From the NCBI GenBank assembly GCA_030038715.1, contig JASHSO010000092.1:1-10775 (forward strand): DNA of 10,775 nt, in the 5' to 3' direction. Position 1 is the first letter of the stretch. The number at the start of each line of letters is the position of its first letter. Shown here piece after piece: positions 1 through 5,742 of the stretch. Made by a program: the position numbers and the translations under genes. Source of the stretch: Streptosporangiaceae bacterium (GTDB taxonomy: Bacteria > Actinomycetota > Actinomycetes > Streptosporangiales > Streptosporangiaceae). Under the pieces are notes generated by a model. That model worked only from the letters and a program-made list of their open reading frames with translations. It was not told the origin of the DNA and ran no database searches.

Positions 1-297
1 GATCTTCCCGCTTTCCCTAATCACCCAGTCCTCAATCTCGGCAGCGTTCGCCTCCCACAGCCCGGCCGCCCTACGCAGGATCGCTGACCGCTCGGTATGC
101 GGAAGGATGGCCCAGGCCGGCTGCGCCGCGGCAGCCTGGTGCGCAGCGCGTGCGACATCGGCCGGCGTCGCGATGCCGATGCGGCCTAGCTCGCGGCCGG
201 TGGCGGGCTCCCTGACGGGCATGTCGCCGCCCTCAGGGGCGATCCAGCCGCCCGAGTACACCTGCCCGGTCCAGGTTTCTTCCTTCAGGAATGACAT
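1..297 (-). CDS. Benzaldehyde dehydrogenase-like aldehyde dehydrogenase, N-terminal part (runs off the window)
   Basis: Ninety-nine codons are readable from an ATG at 297 to the left edge with no stop. The start is supported by a purine-rich GAGGAAG two bases upstream. The protein opens MSFLKEETWTGQVYSGGW, then has a PATGRELGRIG segment, an AAHQAAAAQPAW helix and WVIRESGKI. This is the N-terminal layout of NAD(P)-dependent aldehyde dehydrogenases, and the WTGQ-YSGGW opening and AQPAW helix resemble the benzaldehyde dehydrogenase (XylC-like) branch. Such cytosolic enzymes oxidise aromatic aldehydes to the acids. The cofactor lysine and the catalytic cysteine and glutamate lie outside the window, so activity cannot be judged. 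Its promoter carries a dyad shared with the gene at 4211. The ALDH family is certain; the aromatic substrate is inferred from similarity I recall. Confidence 0.88.
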   Translation of the reverse strand, partial: MSFLKEETWTGQVYSGGWIAPEGGDMPVREPATGRELGRIGIATPADVARAAHQAAAAQPAWAILPHTERSAILRRAAGLWEANAAEIEDWVIRESGKI

Positions 298-325
298 TGC
301 TTCCTCACAGCGGGAAGGTCTCTTG

Positions 326-341
326 CCGGGCTGCCGCCCGG
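326..341 (-). other. Hairpin in the leader of the leftward aldehyde dehydrogenase
   Basis: CCGGGC-TGCC-GCCCGG is a perfect 6-bp GC stem with a 4-base loop. It lies between the predicted transcription start (about 356) and the start codon at 297. No T-tract follows in either direction, so it is not a canonical terminator. A role in leader stability or translation is possible but unproven, and such stems are common by chance at this GC content. Confidence 0.3.
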
Positions 342-351
342 TCTTACGCTG

Positions 352-392
352 TAGTCACAGCGAGACTACTGTCCTGGGCGAGGCGATGTCCA
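352..392 (-). promoter_or_regulatory. Promoter with overlapping dyad operator for the leftward aldehyde dehydrogenase (site 1)
   Basis: On the minus strand a -35-like TGGACA (387-392) is followed after 18 bases by TAGTCT (363-368). This predicts a start near 356 and a leader of about 60 bases. The -10 box is embedded in CAGTAGTCTCGCTGTGACTA (352-371, minus strand). Its dyad is GTAGTC, 7 bases, GACTAC (perfect 6-bp arms at 351-356 and 364-369). The same 20-mer with two central changes lies upstream of the gene at 4211. Protein bound here would cover the -10 and start site, so repression is the simplest reading. The dyad and repeat are seen directly; promoter and operator functions are inferred. 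Confidence 0.6.
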
Positions 393-630
393 TGACGCAA
401 CTGCGACGCCGGGACGACGACGGAGGCTGTGATGACCTCGGTGGCGACGCGAATACTGGTCAGATCACGGCAGCCGACCGGGCGCCACCGCTGTCCAGGA
501 CGAGTGGCCCATTCGGCGGCTCCAGCCAGACCGAAGCCGACCGCGAATCCGCGCAGCCATGGGGCGTTCGAGTTCACCCGTACGTCGTGAGCGTTCCGTC
601 TTCCTAGCGACCAACGGAGGTCAGCAGACG
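393..630. other. Non-coding remainder of the divergent intergenic region
   Basis: The gap between the two divergent aldehyde dehydrogenase genes is 333 bases (298-630). Beyond the leftward promoter and hairpin I see no convincing gene here. The only clear element is GGAGG at 616-620, the ribosome binding site of the rightward gene. No strong -35/-10 pair for that gene could be picked out, and the dyad of site 1 is not repeated near it. Confidence 0.5.
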
Positions 631-2130
631 ATGAGCATGGCCGATGAGATCAAGGCGCCGCTGCGCAACACCGACCGATTCTTCATCGGCGGCGTATGGG
701 TGCAGCCTTCATCGAGCGCGACGATCGACGTTATCGACTCGGGGACGGAAGAGGTGTACTTCAGCGTTGCCGAGGCGCAGGCGAGCGACATCTCGCGGGC
801 GGTCCGGGCGGCCCGGCACGCGTTCGACCAGGGACCCTGGCCGCGGATGACGCACGGGCAGCGGGCCGAGTACATGCGCGCGATCGCGTCCGGCGTCAGG
901 GACCGGGCCAACGCCCTCGGCCAGATCTGGCCCAGGGAGTCGGGTGGCCTGCATGTCCTCGCCCCGTACTTTGCGGGGGACGCCGCTCATACCTTCGAGT
1001 ACTACGCCGACCTGGCCGAGACGTTCAGCTGGGAGGAGCCCGCACAGCCGACGGCCGGCGGCGAGTTCGCCCTCATCGTCCGGGAGCCTGTCGGCGTCGT
1101 CGGCGCGATCATCCCGTGGAACGTCCCAATCGGGCTGCTGGCCAGTAAGGTCGCCCCAGCGCTGATCGCCGGCTGCACCGTCATCCTGAAGTCTTCACCA
1201 GAAGCGCCGGGTGAGGGGTATCTGGTAGCCGAAGCAGCACAGGCAGCGGGGCTGCCACCGGGCGTGCTCAACGTCGTAACCGCCGATCGTGAGGTGTCCG
1301 AGATGCTGGTGCGAGACCCCGGCGTCGACAAGATCGCCTTCACCGGGTCTACAGCCGCGGGACGCCGGATCGCCTCCATTTGCGGCGAGCGGATTGCCCG
1401 CTGCACCCTTGAACTGGGCGGGAAGTCGGCGGCGGTGATCCTCGATGACATGGACATCGCGACCGCTGCCCAGGCCATCGCCGGAGCAGAGTGCTTCCTG
1501 TCCGGCCAGGTCTGCTCCTCGCTGACCAGAATCGTTATTCCTGCTGGCCGCCACGACGAGTTCGTTGACGCGCTGGCCGACACGTTCTCGAAGGTACGGG
1601 TCGGCAATCCGTTCGACGTGCGAACCCAGATGGGTCCGCTGGTGGCAAGCCGGCAGCGGGACCGGGTCGAGGGGTACATCGCTCGTGGCGTCGCCGATGG
1701 GGCGACGCTGGTCACGGGCGGCGGGCGGCCCAAGGACCTGGACCGGGGCTTCTACGTCGAGCCAACCGTGTTCGGCAATGTCGACAACTCCTCGGTGATC
1801 GCGCAGGAAGAAATCTTCGGCCCAGTCCTGTCGGTTGTCCCGGCACGGGACGAGGCCGATGCGATTCGGGTCGCCAATGACACGATCTACGGACTGAACG
1901 CGTCGGTGTTCACCAAAGACGTCGACCGTGCCCGCATGGTTGCTGGGCAGCTGCGGTCGGGAACTGTCGGTCACAACGCCTTCCGGACCGACTTCGGGAT
2001 CGCGTTCGGGGGTTTCAAACAGTCCGGCATTGGCCGCGAGGGCGGGATCGAGGGCCTGCGCAATTACCTCGAAGTCAAGACGGTCATCCTCGAAGGCCGC
2101 CCAACTGGGTACAAGAACCAAGCCGGCTAG
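631..2130 (+). CDS. NAD(P)-dependent aldehyde dehydrogenase
   Basis: This 499-residue protein has the usual ALDH length and oxidises an aldehyde to a carboxylate in the cytosol. Visible family elements, in order: the PWN segment with Asn164; cofactor-binding Lys187 in VILKSSPE (KPSE is more usual); FTGST near 237-241; general-base Glu261 in LELGGKS; nucleophile Cys295 in GQVCSS; QEEIFGPV with Glu394; and a FGGFKQSGIGRE tail. All catalytic residues are present, so it should be active. The ATG at 631 is chosen because GGAGG ends 10 bases upstream. The open frame extends back to 559, but that extension is not ALDH-like. The substrate is unknown. The divergent benzaldehyde-dehydrogenase-like gene hints at related chemistry, but this one lacks the shared dyad. 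The methyltransferase follows after 244 bases. Confidence 0.95.
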   Translation: MSMADEIKAPLRNTDRFFIGGVWVQPSSSATIDVIDSGTEEVYFSVAEAQASDISRAVRAARHAFDQGPWPRMTHGQRAEYMRAIASGVRDRANALGQIWPRESGGLHVLAPYFAGDAAHTFEYYADLAETFSWEEPAQPTAGGEFALIVREPVGVVGAIIPWNVPIGLLASKVAPALIAGCTVILKSSPEAPGEGYLVAEAAQAAGLPPGVLNVVTADREVSEMLVRDPGVDKIAFTGSTAAGRRIASICGERIARCTLELGGKSAAVILDDMDIATAAQAIAGAECFLSGQVCSSLTRIVIPAGRHDEFVDALADTFSKVRVGNPFDVRTQMGPLVASRQRDRVEGYIARGVADGATLVTGGGRPKDLDRGFYVEPTVFGNVDNSSVIAQEEIFGPVLSVVPARDEADAIRVANDTIYGLNASVFTKDVDRARMVAGQLRSGTVGHNAFRTDFGIAFGGFKQSGIGREGGIEGLRNYLEVKTVILEGRPTGYKNQAG

Positions 2131-2374
2131 TGTCCTCGCCCCGTCACTCGTCCAGCCACGCAAGGCGGGCAACGGGGCGAGTCGATCTCAGAGCCGACCG
2201 GGCGGGCGAGGCTGTCCTGCGGGTTGCCGCCGAGCGCGTCACGGCCTACTACTTACCAAGCACGGGCCGCCGCCAAGCGCGGACGGTACAGGGTCGGCGT
2301 CGAGCAAGGGCACCAGAACATACGGCGCGCCACAGCCGGTCGGTGTTGCGTATCGCCTGTTCAAGGGGAAACTT

Positions 2375-2998
2375 GTGACTGGCTCGGCCGGGGAGATGTG
2401 GGACCGGCGCTACGCCGAGCGAGCCTGGCCGACCGATCCAGACCCCTACCTGGTCGAGCTGGCCGCCCCGCTGCCGCCCGGTCGCGGACTCGACCTCGGT
2501 GCCGGACCGGGCCGCAACAGCTTGTGGCTTGCCGCAAAAGGCTGGGACATGACCCTGGTCGATGTGTCCAGAGTCGGTCTGGACCAGGCACTCGCTGCCG
2601 CAGGCGCCCTCGCGGCCACGATCGCCCCCGTGCTTGCCGACGTGTACGACTGGCAGCCCGACGCGGCGGGCTTCGATCTCGTCATCGTCGCCAACCTCCA
2701 CCCAGAACCCGATGCTCTAGCCGTCGTCCTCGCCCGCGCCACTTACGCACTTCGCCCCGGCGGTCACCTGTACGCCGTAGGGCATCACGTCAGCAACCTG
2801 GGCCGTCACGGGCCGCCCGATCGCGGCCGACTCTTCACGGCCGATCGCCTGCGAGGCGCCCTGCCTGCGGGCCTTCGCGTCGATGTGCTCGACACTCGCC
2901 CTCGCGCGTTCGGGCACGACCGCCCCGACGAGCCGAACGAATCGGTCGTGCTCACCTGGGCTACTAAACTGTCAACGCTCCGCCACATCCACCGGTGA
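2375..2998 (+). CDS. Class I SAM-dependent methyltransferase
   Basis: The 207-residue protein starts at a GTG with AAGGGG six bases upstream (2363-2368). The frame is open further upstream, but those codons do not look coding. The N-terminus (GEMWDRRYAE) resembles small Rossmann-fold methyltransferases of the TehB/thiopurine-methyltransferase-like group. Motif I is LDLGAGPGRN (Asp40 to Asn48), which binds S-adenosylmethionine. Asp63 in TLVDVS ends strand 2 and should contact the ribose hydroxyls. FDLVIVANLH (100-109) corresponds to motif IV, and ALRPGGHLYAVG to the motif VI loop. No membrane segment or signal peptide is seen. The acceptor substrate cannot be told; detoxifying methylation is one role known for relatives. 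It may be transcribed with the upstream aldehyde dehydrogenase, but the 244-base gap leaves this open. Confidence 0.9.
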   Translation: MTGSAGEMWDRRYAERAWPTDPDPYLVELAAPLPPGRGLDLGAGPGRNSLWLAAKGWDMTLVDVSRVGLDQALAAAGALAATIAPVLADVYDWQPDAAGFDLVIVANLHPEPDALAVVLARATYALRPGGHLYAVGHHVSNLGRHGPPDRGRLFTADRLRGALPAGLRVDVLDTRPRAFGHDRPDEPNESVVLTWATKLSTLRHIHR

Positions 2999-3507
2999 GT
3001 GCCTCTGCTCACCTGGCGCGGCTGGCGTCGGAGCAGGAACGGAGTCTGCCGGAAGGCACCGGGCCGTCAGGGTAGCGCGGGCGGTCCAGCCAGCAGAGCA
3101 GCCGCGCGTGGTCAAGGCCGCCCGGCTCATGCCGCCCTTCCCGGTAAGGCTGGGCGATCTTTACAGTGCCGCGCTCGCTCCGGTTGAGGCCCGCCTGGAT
3201 TGGCGTGGTCCCCCGCTCATGGTGGCTGGTGGGACAACGCCCGCCCAGGCGAAGTGCGAGTTCCGCTGGCGTCATGCTGGCCCCGGACGTCAGCGCGTGT
3301 GCCTTGGAGATGTCTCGCGTCCAGATGCCGGCGCTGAGACTGTACGTGGTGTCGTTCGCCTGTGCGGCTATTTCGTCGCGGCTGCTGAACTTCTCTGCTA
3401 CCACGACCGGGCCGAAGATCTCCTCGCGGACGACCTCCATGTCCCGCGTACAAGCCCCGGCGCGTGCAGCGGCGGCAGACCTACGCGTTTGCCTGGAGGA
3501 GACAGGA
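2999..3507. other. Gene-poor stretch between methyltransferase and PadR regulator
   Basis: These 509 bases contain no intact gene that I can support. Several long open frames cross them on both strands, but none has a consistent start, ribosome binding site or recognisable protein sequence beyond the aldehyde dehydrogenase relic at 3291-3443. The rest looks like eroded former coding DNA, an inference from the relic within it. No insertion-sequence ends or long direct repeats were noticed. Confidence 0.5.
3291..3443 (-). pseudogene. Relic of an aldehyde dehydrogenase gene (C-terminal-half fragment)
   Basis: About 51 codons on the minus strand read as a typical ALDH segment: DMEVVREEIFGPVVV, then a variable stretch with DEIAAQANDTTYSL, then AGIWTRDISKAHAL. 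In intact enzymes this block lies roughly at residues 380-430. It contains the conserved EEIFGPV glutamate and the AND-Y-L motif. Similarity stops abruptly on both sides. The preceding cysteine-containing domain and the following FGG-KQSG-GRE tail are absent in all three frames I checked nearby, although the frame stays open. It differs from the corresponding region of the intact gene at 631 (VIAQEEIFGPVLSVV), so it is not a recent duplicate of it. It sits 64 bases downstream of the PadR gene on the same strand, which suggests a former regulator-target pair. Confidence 0.8.
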
Positions 3508-4050
3508 CTACTCGGGAACAGCTTGGAGGGCGAGGGCGTCAAGGAAGCGGAGGGTCGCCGCCATGGTCTCGCAGCGCCACAAGACCAGGGTCTTGTCGAA
3601 GCCCGTGGCCGCGTCGAGGCGGTCGTGAAGGGCACGCGCGACAGGGACCAGCTGCTCCCGCTGCGCCTTCACCAGCCGCCTGGGGTCACCGCCCTGCCGG
3701 GCAAGCAGGGCGAGCTTTACCAGCAGTTCCGACCGGACGTCGCGGTTGTGGCAGGCGGGTCGGGTCAGCCAGCCCGCAGCGGCCCGGCGCCCGGCAGGAG
3801 TCGCGTCCACCAGTGAGCGAACCGGTCCCTGGCTTGACGGCTGATGCTCGGTGGCCTGTACCAGGCCCAGATGCTCGAGCCTCTGCAGCGCTCGGTACAC
3901 CACCGGCTTGGGAATACGCCAGACCCGGCCCATCTCGCCCTCCGCGCTCAGTAGCACGGCGAGCGCGAACCCGTGTGTGGGCTGCTCGCAGATCAGGCAG
4001 AGCACCAGCCACTCAGCCAGTGAGAGCGACGGTTCCCCCTCGGCAGCCAC
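3508..4050 (-). CDS. PadR-family transcriptional regulator
   Basis: This 180-residue protein begins at a GTG that directly follows an in-frame TGA, so no longer form is possible. Residues about 9-95 form the PadR winged helix: SLAEWLVLCLI, the characteristic PTHGFALA turn (24-31), a recognition-helix region PKPVVYRALQRLEHLGLV (47-64), and a wing ending in DATPAGRRA. Residues about 100-180 are helical (VRSELLVKLALLARQG...), as expected of the PadR C-terminal dimerisation arm. PadR proteins are usually repressors released by small phenolic or hydrophobic ligands. Neighbouring aldehyde-oxidising genes, intact and decayed, fit that theme. No Shine-Dalgarno sequence precedes the start; it is probably leaderless. 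It is divergent from the zinc-finger/HTH gene and is one candidate to bind the shared dyad. Confidence 0.92.
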   Translation of the reverse strand: MAAEGEPSLSLAEWLVLCLICEQPTHGFALAVLLSAEGEMGRVWRIPKPVVYRALQRLEHLGLVQATEHQPSSQGPVRSLVDATPAGRRAAAGWLTRPACHNRDVRSELLVKLALLARQGGDPRRLVKAQREQLVPVARALHDRLDAATGFDKTLVLWRCETMAATLRFLDALALQAVPE

Positions 4051-4062
4051 TCACCCAGGTTA
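4051..4062 (-). promoter_or_regulatory. Probable leaderless promoter of the PadR gene
   Basis: On the minus strand TAACCT (4057-4062) matches the TANNNT -10 pattern and lies six bases before the GTG start. Transcription would then begin at or next to the start codon, consistent with the lack of a Shine-Dalgarno sequence. Leaderless genes with exactly this spacing are common in actinobacteria. No convincing -35 box was found. Confidence 0.5.
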
Positions 4063-4148
4063 TTACCGCGTTCCCGCCTGCTGGCCGATCATCAGCGTTC
4101 GGTCGGCAGCGTGCTGGCCGACTGCGGCCTCCGGCAGCCGGGCGGCGC

Positions 4149-4188
4149 ATGACAGGACCCGGAAACCTCAGTAGTCTCAATGTGACTA
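4149..4188 (+). promoter_or_regulatory. Promoter with overlapping dyad operator for the zinc-finger/HTH gene (site 2)
   Basis: ATGACA (4149-4154), 17 bases, then TAGTCT (4172-4177) forms a good -35/-10 pair, predicting a start near 4184 and a leader of roughly 27 bases. The -10 lies inside CAGTAGTCTCAATGTGACTA (4169-4188), 18 of 20 bases identical to site 1. The dyad is TAGTC, 7 bases, GACTA, and two inner pairs (CA with TG) also match. Outer bases CTCAG and CTGAG extend the symmetry with a one-base offset. The overlap with the -10 and start site suggests repression. The binder could be the PadR protein, the downstream protein acting on itself, or a factor outside the window. Confidence 0.65.
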
Positions 4189-4210
4189 GCTGAGTGGTGG
4201 GAGACGGGCG

Positions 4211-5299
4211 TTGTCTGCTGAAATCATCAGCGCAGCCGGCGGGCGCCGCCGCGGCGGGTGGCCGCGGCCCGGCGTGGGGCTGCGTCCCGTGGTCGGCGTC
4301 CTGGCCGACGGTGCCCCGTTCTATGCGCCGGTCGGCGAAGTCGCGGTCGAAGGCTCGCTGGTGACATGCCACTTGTGCGGCCGGTCGTTCCGTTCGGTTA
4401 CCGCCCACCTGACCGCGCATGGCTGGACCAAGCGGCAGTATTGCGAGGCCTTCGGGCTGGAGTTCGGCCAGTCCCTGGAGGGACCGGAAACCCGTAAGCT
4501 CCGCGCCGCCGCTTTCACGGCCCGGCTGTTGTTCGAGCCAGCCGTCCGCGAAGGCAGCGCCGCCGGCCGTCATCGGGCCCGCACCGGCGACCTCGCCCGG
4601 GACGCGGCCGCGGCCGCGCGCGGCCGCCCGTTCCCCCAGCAGCGCCGCAGGAAAGTCATGCGAGCGCGGGCGGCAAACCCGTCTCCGCGGCTAGCCGAGC
4701 CCGGCAGAATGCACGCTGATCGCCGCCTCCGGGCCACGGCCGAGCAGGCAGCCCGGCAGGTCGGCTATCCCGATATCGGGGCGTTCGTCCTCGCCCGGAC
4801 CCAGGACGGCGCCAGTATGGCCGCGATCAGCCGTGCAGCCGGGCTGCACAAGGACTGGCTGTCCCGCCACCTCGGCCGCGTTGACCCGGCCGTCGCGGCC
4901 GCGGCGCGGCAGTACTCCGGAGAACTGCCCGACCTCCGATTGCGCCCGATTCTGCGGCGGCTCGGATACCCCAACGTGGGCAGCTATCTGCGGGAGCGGC
5001 ACGTTGAGCAACATCAGACCGTCAACGCGATCGCCGACGAGCTCGGCCTCTCCCATCATGCCGTCAGCGCGGCACTACGCAGGCATGGTCTAGCCCCGGT
5101 CCCCCACTCCGCCAAGCGCCATGAAGCTCTGCAGCGGGCAGCTGACGTCGCCGGCCGCCTGGGCTACGCAGACGTGGCCGGTTACATCGGCGACCGCAGA
5201 TCCGCAGGCTGGACCTGGAAGGCTATCGCCGCCGAGTCCGCCCAGCCGGAGTCCTGGCTGCGCCGACACGCAGCCAGGCCGACACAGTCCGCGCAGTGA
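4211..5299 (+). CDS. MucR/Ros-type zinc-finger protein with three C-terminal HTH-like repeats
   Basis: The 362-residue protein starts at a TTG with GGGAG seven bases upstream (4199-4203). No ATG lies before the zinc finger. Residues 51-83 match the MucR/Ros DNA-binding domain: Cys53, Cys56, His66 and His70 (C-X2-C-X9-H-X3-H), then GWTKRQYCEAFGL. A basic, Arg/Ala-rich linker follows (about 95-175). Then come three similar segments at about 181-222, 248-292 and 313-354, each with a GY-x-[DN]-[IV] turn (GY at 185, 252 and 318), an aromatic three residues on, and an AI/IA...L..H helix pair that reads as a helix-turn-helix. All four zinc ligands are present. It is probably a cytoplasmic DNA-binding regulator. 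Targets are unknown; the dyad over its own promoter makes autoregulation possible. MucR identity is firm; the repeat interpretation is mine. Its stop overlaps the next gene. Confidence 0.82.
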   Translation: MSAEIISAAGGRRRGGWPRPGVGLRPVVGVLADGAPFYAPVGEVAVEGSLVTCHLCGRSFRSVTAHLTAHGWTKRQYCEAFGLEFGQSLEGPETRKLRAAAFTARLLFEPAVREGSAAGRHRARTGDLARDAAAAARGRPFPQQRRRKVMRARAANPSPRLAEPGRMHADRRLRATAEQAARQVGYPDIGAFVLARTQDGASMAAISRAAGLHKDWLSRHLGRVDPAVAAAARQYSGELPDLRLRPILRRLGYPNVGSYLRERHVEQHQTVNAIADELGLSHHAVSAALRRHGLAPVPHSAKRHEALQRAADVAGRLGYADVAGYIGDRRSAGWTWKAIAAESAQPESWLRRHAARPTQSAQ

Positions 5300-5496
5300 C
5301 GCCGGGCAGTCCGATGGCGCGGATTCTCGTCGCCTACCACGCCGGCGAAATGGCACCCGACGTGGCCTCCGTAGCGGATGCGCGCCGGGCGTTCGTGCGC
5401 TGGGCGGAGCTGGCCGGTCCGGCAGCCCTCTGCGTTGTGCGGCGTCACCCGTTCCTCAGCCTCGGCGGCACCCTGCAGATCAGCGACCCCGTCTGA
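5296..5496 (+). pseudogene. YCII-like small protein gene, probably missing its central third
   Basis: The frame opens with GTG overlapping the previous TGA (GTGA) and ends at TGA, giving 66 residues, or 60 from an ATG at 5314. Neither start has a clear ribosome binding site, so coupling to the upstream gene is likely. The first part, MARILVAYHAGEMAPD, then a helix ending RWAELAGPA, looks like the first half of YCII-related ferredoxin-fold proteins. The last part, VVRRHPFLSLGGTLQISD, looks like their C-terminal strand. In relatives as I recall them, about 35-40 residues lie between, including the VDPG turn and the GYSV strand. Here the halves are joined in frame. An internal deletion leaving a non-functional or reduced protein is the simplest explanation, but a genuine short variant cannot be excluded. 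Confidence 0.55.
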
Positions 5497-5665
5497 GGCC
5501 TGAACTGACTACGACGGATCGCCATGCGCTCCGGTACGAGGCACCGAATCTGGCCTGCCCCGCTGCAAAACTTTTCCTGGCCTGTCCAACACGGGGTCGG
5601 TCGTTCGTCGGTCAAGAAACGGGGCACGTCTCCGGCGACGGATTGTCCGGTGATGCTGCGCCTTA

Positions 5666-5711
5666 CCTGGCGTCAGGGCTCGGTGCCGACACCAGGCAGG
5701 GACTGCCCCTG
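5666..5711 (+). other. Tandem stem-loops in the leader of the DUF899 gene
   Basis: CCTGGCGTC (5666-5674) pairs with GACACCAGG (5688-5696) with one mismatch, and the inner GGC (5677-5679) and GCC (5685-5687) extend the stem. Directly adjoining is CAGGG-ACTGC-CCCTG (5697-5711). The ribosome binding site begins 20 bases later. Alternative short hairpins use the same bases: CCTG-GCGT-CAGG at 5666-5677 and GGTG-CCGA-CACC at 5682-5693. There is no T-run, so a simple intrinsic terminator for the upstream genes is not well supported. It may be a structured leader. Folding was done by eye. Confidence 0.4.
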
Positions 5712-5742
5712 ACCCGCTGTCCGTTAGCTCAAGGAGGAACTG

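Noticed and set aside
344..577. 77-residue leftward frame between the two aldehyde dehydrogenases, with fairly good third-position GC
   Set aside because: It starts at a GTG without a ribosome binding site, resembles no family I know, and its end overlaps the predicted promoter and dyad of the next gene. Not excluded, but not supported.
107..607. 166-residue open frame on the plus strand
   Set aside because: It is antisense to the well-supported N-terminus of the leftward aldehyde dehydrogenase and then crosses the intergenic region. No ribosome binding site or family resemblance.
2131..2374. Open frame beginning at GTG 2130 right after the aldehyde dehydrogenase stop
   Set aside because: Arg/Ser-rich composition typical of out-of-frame GC-rich DNA, with no recognisable domain. 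The methyltransferase start at 2375 with its own AAGGGG is better supported.
3009..3635. Treating the whole leftward 208-residue frame as an intact aldehyde dehydrogenase-like gene
   Set aside because: Only about 51 codons resemble the family. The rest has no similarity, and its upstream end lies inside the PadR gene in another frame.
2883..4193. 436-residue plus-strand frame
   Set aside because: It runs antisense through the PadR gene and the dehydrogenase relic; composition is Arg/Pro/Gly-rich shadow sequence.
4051..4210. Classical PadR operator (ATGT-N8-ACAT) upstream of the PadR gene
   Set aside because: I could not find this pattern in the spacer. The only clear dyad there is the GTAGTC-type site, so PadR binding to it remains a hypothesis.
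4580..4630. GCGGCCGC-rich run inside the zinc-finger/HTH gene
   Set aside because: It encodes the Ala/Arg-rich linker in frame; low-complexity GC coding rather than a separate repeat element.
5500..5520. A third copy of the dyad near GACTAC at 5507-5512
   Set aside because: Only one half-site is present; nothing matching GTAGTC lies at the required 7-base spacing.
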